From assembly GCA_004123355.1 (NCBI GenBank), contig SCHM01000006.1, positions 1-64,000 on the forward strand: DNA of 64,000 nucleotides. Direction: 5' to 3'. Position 1 is the first letter of the stretch, and every line of letters begins with the position of its first letter. Positions 26,132 to 37,095 of this stretch are shown here, piece after piece. The stretch is from Amphirosellinia nigrospora. Lineage: Eukaryota > Ascomycota > Sordariomycetes > Xylariales > Xylariaceae. Both the position numbers and the translations under genes were made by a program. A model generated the notes under the pieces. The model was not told the origin of the DNA. It searched no databases and saw only the letters and a list, made by a program, of their open reading frames with translations.

Positions 26132-27033
26132 GACAGGCGACTAGAGCGAGAGAGGTCGTTTGGGCGGGATGGGTTTTGTTTAAGTATGTGAAGGACTGGC
26201 TATAAATACGATTTGGCTAGGCGACAAAGCATCCTCGTTGGCAACTGACGGCTTAGCTCCTTGGTCTCGCGGTCGGTGGTGTCGTCGTTCCTTGGGTGGT
26301 TGAAGCGGAAGGGGAGAATGACTTCATAAGTGCAACGGTACAGTAAACAGTACGCTATGGAATGTTGGTGCAGAGCTGTCTTTCTCTTTGGTGGGGTTCG
26401 GCGCGAACCCCGCCTAGAATGGCCTGCCTGAGTCCCCCACTTCCATGCTCATCCGCCATCCATCACATCCACCAAGGTTATGGTAGTTTCAGCTTCCACG
26501 AGCCTCGTTTCAAGGTTTTATCTGAGGTTTATTTTTAGCTTTCATTACTGGGTAGGTAACTAAGTATAAACAGTTATTTTCAAATATGTAATTCAAATCA
26601 ATTACCTAAACAAGCAGATAGGTAGCAAGTGGATTGGCAGTCCATATGACTCCTAATTGATGGCATCTCCTTAAACAAACAACTTCGTCTACAAGTAAGT
26701 TGCCAGAGTTAGCATATAAATTTGCTATCTGTTAGATGTGACCACCTTGTCTTATCTAAAGTACCTAGGTATGTAGGATCTATTTAAGCTATTCAATGCC
26801 GACGCGGCTGGAAGTATAGCCATACAAGGCAGCAAAGCTTAAGACCAGGAATCTACGTGCAATCTATTGTAATATAGAAAACTCTATACTGTCTAGGTAC
26901 TTAAGATTGAAAACTCCGCGCAAGAAAGGTAGAAAAGCATTTGCTCGCTTCCCTATTTCTCTTTCTATGAAAAAAAAAAAAGCCTATCAAGCCCACACTA
27001 CGATCCAACGTGATACACGATACACGATCCACG
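26132..27033. other. Divergent intergenic region: palA / small membrane protein
   Basis: About 900 bp between two divergently transcribed genes, presumably holding both promoters. It includes short A+T-rich patches and a CTAGGTA-type motif. No further gene was recognised. Confidence 0.5.
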
Positions 27034-27537
27034 ATGACACAACCAGAGGCTTCTCCCACTGGCCACGATCCCGAAAGGGCACCCCTCATAATAACTACCC
27101 CGAAGAAAAAGACTACGGCGCATTAAGTGACGCAGCTACCGGGGGCGAGGCCCAGCCCCCAGCAACAGATTACACATCGTACAGCACGGAAAGTCTATAC
27201 GGCATCCTCAAAGTCTCGGTGCGGAAGCACCCGGAGCGAGGCACCGAGACCGAGTTCAAACTCGACTTCTTCGCGATGATATTACTCAGTGAGCATAACT
27301 ATTTTCTTCTTGACGACTTCTAAAACGCGAGGTTTCCCTTGTGGGATAAAGAAACCATCCAGAAGCTTGGATCTCATAAATTCTCGCACCAAACAGCGAT
27401 AACTAACTCCGCCTATTGTAGTGCACTCTATCATTATAATAGCCCTCATAGTTTTCATGTATTATGCCTACCTCGCCGTGGCTAATGAATACGGGGCGAA
27501 TTCACGCAAGCTCGACTCTGCTTCGATGCCCGCCTAG
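27034..27537 (+). CDS. Small single-pass membrane protein, two exons
   Basis: Exon 1 ends at 27288, a 133-nt intron (27289-27421, GTGAGC, branch AACTAAC, TTGTAG) follows, and exon 2 runs to the TAG at 27535-27537. The splice joins ATATTACTCA to TGCACTC. This gives a hydrophobic segment of about 25 residues, LLMHSIIIIALIVFMYYAYL, near the C-terminus with a short tail ending SMPA. Before it lies EKDYGALSDAATGGE and an amphipathic KVSVRKHPERGTETEFKLDFFA. The start is uncertain. Either translation begins at the ATG at 27034 (MTQPEASPTGHDPERAPL) with one missing base near 27085, or it begins at 26907 in the frame that is open throughout; the first looks more protein-like. The function is not recognised. 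Confidence 0.5.
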
Positions 27538-27605
27538 TCTACCCGCGGCTACCCTTACGGCAATACTTATAGCAACTCTTATTTAATGGACTGATATGAT
27601 GTAAT

Positions 27606-27902
27606 GTGCACTACAAGCTGAAGGGCGATGGGTATACGTTTGGGATTACTTTTATACAATACTGGGCAAATAGCGAAGCTACAAAAATCGCCCGAACTCT
27701 TAGTTAGGGCGAAGGGCTTACGTTTGTAGTGCAAATCAACAACAGTTATGAGAGGTATTGTTACCTTTTCGAGACGTTCATTAAGGAGAACGAGAAACTA
27801 CTCAGGTGGGCCAGTTAGAGCTTCCAAGAATAGCATAACGAAGCTAAGGTAATAATAAGTAATGAGTTTTTCATGTACGTTCGGTGCTTAGCGCCGCTAT
27901 TC
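27606..27902 (+). pseudogene. Decayed coding fragment with C-to-T style stops
   Basis: One plus-strand frame reads as protein-like sequence from about 27610, with KLKGDGYTFGITFIQYWANS, later VVQINNSYERYCYLFETF and then FIKENEKLLRWAS. It is broken by three TAG stops, each where CAG would restore glutamine. This is the expected signature of RIP or of C deamination. No family was recognised; it may be part of a larger lost gene. It lies inside the gene island, away from the AT-rich blocks. Confidence 0.4.
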
Positions 27903-27932
27903 TAAAATATGTACAACTGAAGGGAGAAGCAG

Positions 27933-28355
27933 TCATAAAGATCCTCGTCTCGAGCACTTCGATACCGAGGCCAGCTGATCCCCAAACAGTCCATATTCAC
28001 CGATGTACCGGTCAACAACTCCCCAGCAATCATCTATGGGACCGGTAGCCCGGCTCCTTTCTCGGCGACTCATGAATATAAAAACATCAACTTCTATCCC
28101 CTCAACTCCCCGTGGCCCACAAATAGGTCTATGATACAAATGGATGAAAGAGAAGGGAAGTAGATTGTCGGGGTTGTGCGCTTTCTCCAACAGGACAGTG
28201 GGGTATTTCATGCTAAAAATCATGGAGAATTGATACCACGGGGTAAATGCTTGAAGTGGCTGATAGTGGTAACCGCCGAACGCCGGGTTCGCTGATGCTC
28301 AGCTAGGACAAAGAGAAGATAGATGAACTGGGGGTGCTTGTTGGTTTCGCGCCAT
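27933..28355 (-). pseudogene. Possible gene or pseudogene with one in-frame TGA
   Basis: From an ATG at 28355 the frame reads MARNQQAPPVHLSSLCPS, meets a TGA, and continues in the same frame. The continuation is ASANPAFGGYHYQPLQAF, then WYQFSMIFSMKYPTVLLEKA, then YIGEYGLFGDQLASVSKC, to a stop at 27933. The TGA would be CGA before a C-to-T change. The part after the stop has protein-like composition. Alternatively the true 5' exon lies elsewhere and an intron ends at the CAG just before CGAAC near 28285. The family is not recognised. Confidence 0.3.
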
Positions 28356-28863
28356 GATGTTGCTAGACGAGCCTGTCGAAAAGCAATTGGTAGCGACAAG
28401 CGAATGATCGATGGCGAAGGGGGAAAGGCGAAATATATTATGCATTATTGTGTGACGGCTTCGGAAAGGTGGGGTCAAAAGGACGGAGGTTGTGCCTGGG
28501 TTCCGCAGGTTCTGTCGTGTATTGGACATCATCGAGGCCGAGAAGGCAAAGATGCCGCGGCAACTACTAACATCAGCTCGGCGGCGATGTCGTATTTCAG
28601 CTCGTCAGGCGAACCAACTGCACATCAGCCGTTCATCTAAACACTCCGGGGTGGGCTGCGCGATCGTAGACGCCACAATAGGCGTACACACCACCCTCCG
28701 CTGAATCTTGATATGGTTATTTTATCCTCGAACATATCCCTATATTTCTCCCCCCTCTTTCCAAGTTATATTTCCAAAATAGTAATACCCAAGATGCACC
28801 ATCAATTGCGCCGTCATGTAGGTGAATCGTCATCTTGCGTGGAAAACGCGCATTATAGATATC
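28356..28863. other. Intergenic, no recognisable gene
   Basis: About 500 bp between the possible pseudogene and the 3' end of the GT31 gene. Overlapping short ORFs on both strands have no recognisable content. Confidence 0.5.
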
Positions 28864-30467
28864 TTATGGGATCCAGACAAGTTCAATGATGCCATCGACT
28901 TGTGACATGGGTCGCTCTTCCTTGTCTACCCATCGCCAGTCGTTCGCCTTGCGCACGTAAACTTGTCGGACTGTGTTATCGGGAGTAACAGTCGCCTCTT
29001 GCAGATCCCAACTAATCTTACGGCCGGTCTTCAGGAGACTGGGCCGTTGTGGGTCGAACACGTAATCCAGATTCCATCCCTTATCCTGGGGTGCAGCGGC
29101 AAACGTGCGTTCCATTTGCTGAAGATTGAAGTCGACGCCCATAGGGTAATGGGCTACGCTGAAACCTGTTGAGATAATGAAGTCGTCTGCTGTTTGGAAT
29201 CGTTGTAAAGTGCAGGCTTCGCCACAAATATGTGCAATCTTGGTGTATTCCCAAGGCAGGGCATTGTGCCAACCGCCACCCTTGAAGTGGTGAAGGGAGA
29301 TCGGTGAAATACCAGACTCATAGAAACCTGATGGGTCGCCATAGAGATCCAGTTGGTAAAGACCGTGTAGAACAGATAGGCGAACATCAGAATTCTCGTA
29401 AATACATTTACGTAGGAGAATGTCGCCTTGAGGACCCCAACCAGAGTTCGACTCCTTAATCTTCTCATCGGTTTTGCATGTCTCGTAATTCCGTGTTATC
29501 TCTTCAGCAAGCGGAACCGACAAAAACACGCCCGCACCACCGAAGGCTTGTGAGCCATGACGATCCACATTGTTGATATCCTCTGATAGCACACCAATGT
29601 AAAGCTGTTGGGTATGATCGTATTCTTCAAATTTCTGGACAAGGTTGTGTACGCTCGGGAAAAATGTATCGTCGTCGCAAGAAACCAACCATTTCTTATT
29701 ATGCCGTTCGGGGTGGTTGTATAGAGTCGGGATCAGCGTCAAATAGCGGACAGCCATCTCCATGGTCGAGTCGGAGTGATACACATCAACATCGATGCCA
29801 GCGTCGTGTAGTACCGTACTCGCATGTGTGATTTGTTCTTCGGTTGCATCCAAAAGTAGAAGAATGAGCTTACCACCGTTGGAATGGCCCTTCCCGTCGG
29901 TCAACCAGTAAATCCACTCATTGACAGGGCTGGTCTTCTCGCCACTGAATCGCTTGAAAGTGGTTGAAACACCAAACATGAAGTCGGATAGATTGCCCGT
30001 CGCAGGGTATGGGGACTCCGGCACGTAGACATTGAGTGGCTCAATACACTTCTCCTTTCCGAAATTGGGGTTTTGGAGGTCGATGGCCTTGAGCATATTG
30101 TCTGGTAGGAACTCTTGGTCTAGCTTCGTGACAGACTTTCGTTGAATTGGTTGACGATTAATCTTCACATATCGCTTGAAATATTGGAAGCCATCCTGCA
30201 GCTCATATTTCTCCTTGAGCTGCGCCATATTGTTCCCATCGAGAGAGCAATCCATTTTATGGTTCGATACTGGTGCAATATCCAGATCAATGACTTGAGG
30301 GAATCACCGAGGGGTTGTTGAGGAATGTGGCTCTCTTTGTTATGTGTTGCCGTGGCCTTTATGATCTGGGTGCCCACATTCTCTATACGTTCTGATTTCC
30401 ACGTCACCGCCAGAAGTATGAGGAGCACTACCGCGAAAAGGACACATCTCGCGAACGGATTCCGCAT
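28864..30467 (-). CDS. Fungal glycosyltransferase family 31 (fringe-like), type II membrane protein
   Basis: Predicted Golgi-type glycosyltransferase. The N-terminus MRNPFARCVLFAVVLLILLA supplies a short cytosolic tail and signal anchor. A luminal stem follows, then a catalytic domain whose DxD metal and sugar-nucleotide motif is visible in KKWLVSCDDDTFFPSVHNL. Downstream come the fringe/GT31-like GVLSEDINNVDRHGSQAFGG, GAGVFLSVPLAEEI and GWGPQGDILLRKCIY. About 100 further residues follow the GT fold, ending ELVWIP. The catalytic frame starts only at an internal ATG (30255), because one base is missing near 30300 in a C run. Inserting it joins the anchor frame (QQPLGDS) to VIDLDIAPVSNHKMDCSLDG. 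The start at 30467 is preferred over 30509 because it places the anchor closest to the N-terminus. The acceptor substrate cannot be told from sequence. Confidence 0.8.
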
Positions 30468-30735
30468 TGTGAATAATCTTTGGTGTGGTGATGGCCGGTT
30501 CGCTCCCATGATTCTTGAGGGAAAGGGTTGCCAAGAGGAAGCAATAGACTTCTCGATTGCAGCCAGCTTGTCCCAGCTACCCGGTACACAGGCTCGGCTT
30601 TCCTGTCACTACTAGGTTTCCCGATTCACTCCAATCCTGTTCAGACCAGGAGACTGATTCGAATACTCCGCTCCAGTACAGGCATGCGGCGTGGCTAGTT
30701 AGGCTTAAACGAGGACTGAGGTGTCGGAATCATTC

Positions 30736-30757
30736 GTTGTTGTTGTTGTTGTTGTTG
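30736..30757. repeat. (GTT)7 microsatellite
   Basis: Seven consecutive GTT units upstream of the GT31 gene. Confidence 0.9.
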
Positions 30758-32600
30758 CGGTCTGCATCAAGCGGCAAGAATCGGTTCACGCTCTGAGGCC
30801 TTGCAAAAGGCAGGTAACGAACGAACACCTCGAGGATAAAGAGGTCAATGTGGAAATCCTGGGGAACAAAGAACAGAAACAGAAGTACCCAAGCTGGCTT
30901 AGCCGACCGACGTCAGGTATTGTAGATGGAAGAAGAGGGTTGGTGAATAGAAAAGAACGAGCAGACAAAAGGGGGAGCGGTGCAATTCAAGTAATTCAGC
31001 CAAAGGCAACCCAGGAGGAATTTCTCTCATCAGTGGCAGGGGACAACAGGGACCCTCTCTCATTAGATTGGCGGGAAGGTGTCAAGTACTGGAATTGGGG
31101 ACGAAGTTGCCAAGTACTGCACAGTACTGTATCGCCAACAAAAGCTGGCCAGATACTTGTGTTCGACCTAATCACTTGGAACAGTGACTCTGATGGCTGG
31201 GAAGGTTACAATTCTGGGCAAGCAGCTTGGACTCTTGGAGCAGTGGGGTGCGACTTTTTGCCGGTTCAAGGTTCTGATAGGGGTTGTATAAATTCGTTGC
31301 AGGGGGGTTGTATTAGCCCGTCCGATAGTAGGTGGAGAGCGGGTGTGCAGACGACTCACCAACCATGTTCACCAACCATGCCCTTCTCCCGTGCAGGGAG
31401 GTGCGGTACCTACATTGTACACTATTCCAATGGCAATGAGATGGCAACGCTAGTGGATAGGTACCTGCTGGGCCGGCCACTGCTGTTACATACACTAACG
31501 ACAAGCCCTAGGGGTCTCCACAGAGAAAGGGGTTTGACAGTGTCTTTTGGGCATGTGCACACCGTACCGTACCTCTCTGCCTACTTAAGTATACTACGTC
31601 TATGTATTACTGAACCACCTTAGTATTGCGATAGCACCATAGTTATCGTACCAAGACAAAGATTCACGGTCCAAATAGATGATCGAGGGGGCGACTCGCT
31701 CGAAAACGGGATTCTGTCTAACGTTGATCTGCTCAGATGACAAGGTTGGATTCGACCGAAAGCGACTGGTTTGTCAACAATGACAGGACTGAATCACGAC
31801 TATACACCATCCCCACACTATATGTGCAGGGCCTGCGTAGGACTACATGATGCAGGGAGAAAGTCTCGTTGTTATCGGAGGAAGCAGTGGCAGGAGCGCT
31901 GAGCTGCGAGTGCGGGTGGGCTACATCGAACAAGTTACCATACTATATATTTTGGGGCGGTACAAACCGATAATCCAGCCAGAGACCCTATTTTACCTAC
32001 AGTATACTATGTATGTACAGATGTGACGAAGCCAGTAGAAAGATACACTAAGATGAAGTAAATATTAGCAATAAGCCCCGGCATCATCCCAGCTCTTGGC
32101 GTTCCCGAAAGCGGCAAGATGGCATGGGAACTTTAACTCAATCTTTCTTGCCCTGCAAATGGTAGATACAAGTAGATGCTGAAACCACCACACGTGCTAC
32201 CCAGTTTGACAGTTGTCTCAAAATACATACCAGACAATCGATTAGATTCTGGAAGAATTCGGAGGGCATTGCTATTCCACCGTGAACCTGGAGTTAAGCG
32301 TTGCGCATAGACTTTACATGATAAACGGAATTGCACTTGTATTGTATCTATATTAGTTATAGGATCTGATCAGCCAGCCTTTTCTTTTCCCTACCAAGTA
32401 ACATCAATAAGATAAGAGATCTAGTGTAAATGATAAGTCGAAGTCAAAACGCACCGACGTTTAGATCTGTTACCTATCTGTATGCCGTACACTATTGCAT
32501 TTCCTTTCCCCATGAGTTTGGTATCACATAGACTTGGCTGTACTCCAATTCGTTAGCCATTATCACGTAATGTTTCGCAGACATCTGGTGCACGAGTAAT

Positions 32601-32760
32601 TGTTATGGCATTATACCTAGTCAGTCAGTCATGAGAAGGGTTACGCGTTCACCTGGATCACCCTAGTCATACTTACTTTACACCGTATGAGATCGACCAG
32701 GCAGCCCACAAGCGCCTAGTAGTGCTTAGGCGTCGCTGGCTGCAGCGAGATAAGTGACTA
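32601..32760. mobile_element. Candidate solo-LTR/MITE remnant with nested hairpin
   Basis: Starting at TGTTATGGCA (32601) is a GC-normal segment with a GTCAGTCAGTC run and, at 32701-32743, two nested stems: GCAGCC (32701-32706) with GGCTGC (32738-32743), and CGCCTA (32713-32718) with TAGGCG (32727-32732). The TG start and hairpin resemble LTR or small transposon sequence. The right end and any target duplication are not identifiable. Confidence 0.3.
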
Positions 32761-35189
32761 TCAGGAAGCCGACTATAGTGAGTGGCGTCCACGAATTTGG
32801 TTTTCAGGTGTGCACAACTTCTGCGCACTGTCACACCGATATCCCTATATCTTCTACATAGTACCTATACTATTAGATCGATATGTTATATATTTTTGAG
32901 TGAGCTTTCGAGTTGGAATAAAATGAGTATCTAAACTTTTGGCTAGAGTTGTCTAGGCTGGGATGGCGCCATCGCCCTGTACTAATAGTGTATTATGCCT
33001 ATTTTCTAGGTATTAAGCATACTACCTAATCAAGTCCTGTCCAGCGTGCTGTAATTGGCGCTTAGGCTCTACACTAAGTTCGCAGTTGTAGGTAGTATAA
33101 ATCCTTCCGAGTGTCAGACGCAGGGACTGGCCATGATGACGTTGGCTGTATCCAATTCTTTTTTAGCAAGCAGTGTGAGCACCCGCCGAATTTCCGAGAC
33201 ACGGCCACTTATTGAGAATCATGCAATCGAACTGCAGTCTCCATACCGAACGATCTGATCATGATACTATGCCGAGCCAGGGCTATGTTCAATTGGCTGT
33301 ATCGTCCAGACCTGTTTACTTCATTCCCCACGAGTAGATACAAACACTGCAAACGGATTTGCTATCGCCAGTAGGTAGTGCATAAGCGCCAGTTCCTCAT
33401 TTTAGGTAGGTAGTGCACAAATAATTATCGCCCGGCCCACTTCTGTACCAAATAGACCGGGCAAAGGTACTTAGCACAGAGTATTCAAATCATTCCCTCT
33501 ATACTTGGGGTTTTTTTGCAGCACCTGAGAAGATTGGGTTATATCAACATGAATCGCATTGGGAGCTTTTCTAGAGCGGTGTCGCTCTTAGCCGGAATAA
33601 TACACTACTCCATCCAGTTTGCACAAGCCCCAATGCATTCCCATCCTACTACTCCGCGACTCGGCCACCATAAATAAATCTTCCATACATAGAAAGCGAC
33701 CCGGAAAAAAGCAAAATGGAATAAATTCGCCTAAATAAATCGCCCTAACCCCTCTCTTTCCACTCGAGATAAGTCTTGTACCCAACCCGGCAGATACAAT
33801 CCTCGTGAGCATCTCGAGCAAAAAGCAAGCAAGCCTATTATGGTTACTTCAGGTTATTGTTGAGGGCTCTTGCACCCACATTGTCTTTGATGTCCTCTAC
33901 GATAGCCACGTGTAGATTCCAAGACAACCACCTACCCAGCGAGAAAGAGTCCATAACGAGGTCCGCCAGTGGCATACCGTGATCTGTAACCGCTTAAACG
34001 ACGTTTTTCCAGTCTTCACGAGCCAACCACCCCCCGTCGACTCCTGCGGCCTTAGCGTAATAAATACATACATCAATACTTAATCAACAGCCTGAGCAAA
34101 AGCGACGATGTCGTGCGCTTCATAAAAAAATCTCTGGCAGTGCTTACACAGCTTTTTAGATCTTACACCTAGTACAACTTATTTCTCACACCCTGAAGCA
34201 TTACAGACCTCGAATTCGCCTAGTCATGGAGTACTACCGAGTCCTAAGAGTATTGGGTCCATCTAACGCACTGTTTAGTGGCTTGGCGGGAAGCACCTTG
34301 TCTGCAGTAGCTCCCCTGTCCAGGTTCCCTGTCTAACCCAATTCGCAATATCTAATGGTGATTAAAATAAGACGGCTGAGATTACCGGGATGTTGGCGTG
34401 ATAGGTCCAACACCAACGACCAAGCAAACCAGGAAAAATCTCAAAAATCTCAAAACCCTCAAAAATGAGTGGCTCTCCCGTCCCAGATAGGTTAATAAGA
34501 ACGGGCGGTATAGCGGTATGGCTTGGTTTAACTGAGCGAATTCAGAACAATTCATCTCCGTGCATAGCACTATGATATCATCAACTAGTCGTTCCGGGTT
34601 GCTGCTGCGGGCATTGAAATGTTGTTCAGCTACGACGCGATATATTATATGCTGTGCACTAACACTACACTAAGAAGTAGCCGCAAGTAGTGTATAGCCA
34701 TCAAGTTGCACCCGTTGGAATCGCCAATTCTCATGCCCGTCGGACGCAGACAGCATTTCGGCTATATCCGGAGATAGCTAGGAAATCAACCACCGACGCA
34801 TTTCCCCCAATAAGAAAGAGGCATGCATTATGGAGCAGATGCAGTAGAATTGAACCTGGGTGACAGTGAACTGACATGATATGACAGTAATAGAGCAACT
34901 AGTACGGTGCAACAATATTCTGTACATGGTAGATTACGGTAGGGTACGGTATACCCATCACACGTACACTACGCGTAAGTGCTAGAGGCTCAGCGATCTA
35001 CATTCCACTTACTTATGTCTACCATGCATCTCGCCTCCGTGGGGTCGATCAACGGCGGAACGGTACCGATTCTCTCTTTTCGTCGTCAGCCTGCTCTATC
35101 TATTGAAAGGGAATGGCACCGCCGACGTAGGCCCGGAAGATGGCATCCGTTTTTTCGAAGCGAGTAATCACATCTTCTCTTCTCGCCCC

Positions 35190-35231
35190 AACATAACATA
35201 ACATAACATAACATAACATAACATAACATAT
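35190..35231. repeat. (AACAT)n pentanucleotide microsatellite
   Basis: About eight tandem AACAT/ATAAC units. They generate spurious Tyr/Val/Met/Leu/Cys repeat ORFs on the minus strand. Confidence 0.9.
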
Positions 35232-37095
35232 GACAGTGGCTGTCGTTGGGTCGTTGGCGGGTATGCACCTACCGGTAAGTACGTGGAGCACACGTGTCCG
35301 ATGGATGACCTTCCTTCCCGTCCGGGCAGGTCAGCCAGGGCACAGATGACTTGGAGATCAACGACGCTGGTGTTTGAGGTTTGAAACATCCGTACACACG
35401 CAATGGAGCACCGGCATTGCTTGCTGCCAACGGCCGGCCCCAAAGGGCTTGGCGCCAGTTACTGTCGAGTTGGGGTTCCGACTTGGACATACGCAGCCAA
35501 AGATCCACGGTCCCTTGAATCGCAGGAATCATCCCGCGCCAACATGGCCAATAGCAATTCCCCCAATCTACCAGAGTAAACCATGGCCATTCCATAGTGA
35601 GGGGCAAGCTCAACGAGATAGACCAACTGACGGGCCAACAATGGCTGAAATTAGAAAAGAATGGCTATTCGTTCGTCACGAATGACTACAACAACATCCA
35701 GTACAGATATAGCCCGCTTGCTCAGCATAGTAATGATGAGGCCGTCAGTTCGACTCTGGTGGGTAGATTCAACCTACTCTTTTGTCCTATTTCGGCCATT
35801 CCCCTCTGATCAGCAATGACTATAATCCCACCAGATAAGACCCCTAATCCTGCCCAAATAGGCAAATCGTTCAAAGAAGATCACCGCCGATCTGAAATCT
35901 TGTGAGCCTTCACATGTTTGCTTATCGTAGGGATAGTCATTTCATTCTTCCGGCGCGGTGCTCGTGCTCCGAGATTCTGCTGTCGCAACCCGGTGCGTCG
36001 TGTAAGTGTGAGTGTAAGTGTAAATGTAGTGTACCTTGCAGAGCGCATGCTCCTCCAACCAACCCCAAGGCAGATTCGAAGGTGTTCCGTCGCGCCATAT
36101 TGACGAGGTTTCATATACCTACGAACCTTGGAATATTGCTTCTCCTACTCCAAACAACATGATGTAGCTGAAATTTATCAGCTCGGTAAACAACATGCAC
36201 AAGTCCTAGAAATCGGGAACTGACTAGGGTAAGTCGTTAAACGCCAAAGGAGATCAATTTTCTAAATATTGCGCACGATCTGTAGTGAGCAGACAACAAC
36301 TCTCGCCGTCAAATGGGCTGTGGCATATCTACCTATCTTCAGTACAATACGGCTCATCTACATGACTTTGTGAGCTATACATAGCATTTGTTGTTAATTA
36401 TTTTGGTATTCCTTTAGTGTTGGGTTTCTCGGTTCAGCTGGTGTTCGACTACCTAGTGATATGTAGATGACCAACCGCATAGGATAACACCACCCCTGGT
36501 TCACAGCCGCATACTATGTATGTGCATTCGGCATGCTTGTAGCACAGTAATGAGTGACTAAATTATTTCGCCTATATATTTATAGGTAGCGCACACGTAA
36601 GACATTCACCCGGACGCCGGTAATCTTACTCGCGTCCCCTCACAATACAAAAGTAGCCTCAAGGTAACTGCCGTGAGAGACGTCGCGCGCAAACGCCAGA
36701 ACAGACCATCTTGTTGATTTTTAGTAATGGTGTACACTAGATCCAATCCAAAGTATCAATATCAACCAACATTCTCCCCAGAGCAATTTACACATCATCA
36801 TCGGCTCATCTTTCGTCTTCCACGATGACGAGTCACGCCCATTCATGCCGGCGAGATTACGAAAATAATTCTGGAATTACTCGATGCTTGCGAGTGCCGG
36901 GTTCCACAACTTCTCGCCGATGGTACCAGCTTTTGTCGTACAGTTCCATCACCTACGCATTTCATCTCCGAAATTTGGCAGAGACGAAATATACACAGCT
37001 CGGCATGGTTTATCTTTATTGTTTTTTCGTCCCTGGGAAAACGCTGCCCCAATCGCACATCGGGAGGAATGTCACCCTTTTCACCTATTGAAGCC

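Larger units (their letters stand above)
30510..37095. other. Gene-poor 6.6 kb stretch inside the island
   Basis: No conserved protein was recognised on either strand. A 300-codon plus-strand ORF (30721-31623) has low-complexity and random-looking content and lies in the GT31 upstream region, so I do not call it a gene. Contents that can be supported are a GTT microsatellite at 30736-30757, a hairpin and possible solo LTR at 32.6-32.8 kb and a pentanucleotide array at 35.19-35.23 kb. TAGGTAGGTA-type motifs are scattered through it. Confidence 0.6.

Noticed and set aside
30721-31623. 300-codon plus-strand ORF upstream of GT31
   Set aside because: Begins with a GTT microsatellite translated as poly-Val, has no motif or family-like segment, and lies in a promoter region; length alone is not enough.
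35086-35443. Three overlapping minus-strand ORFs rich in Tyr, Val, Met, Leu and Cys
   Set aside because: Produced by the AACAT pentanucleotide array read in three frames.
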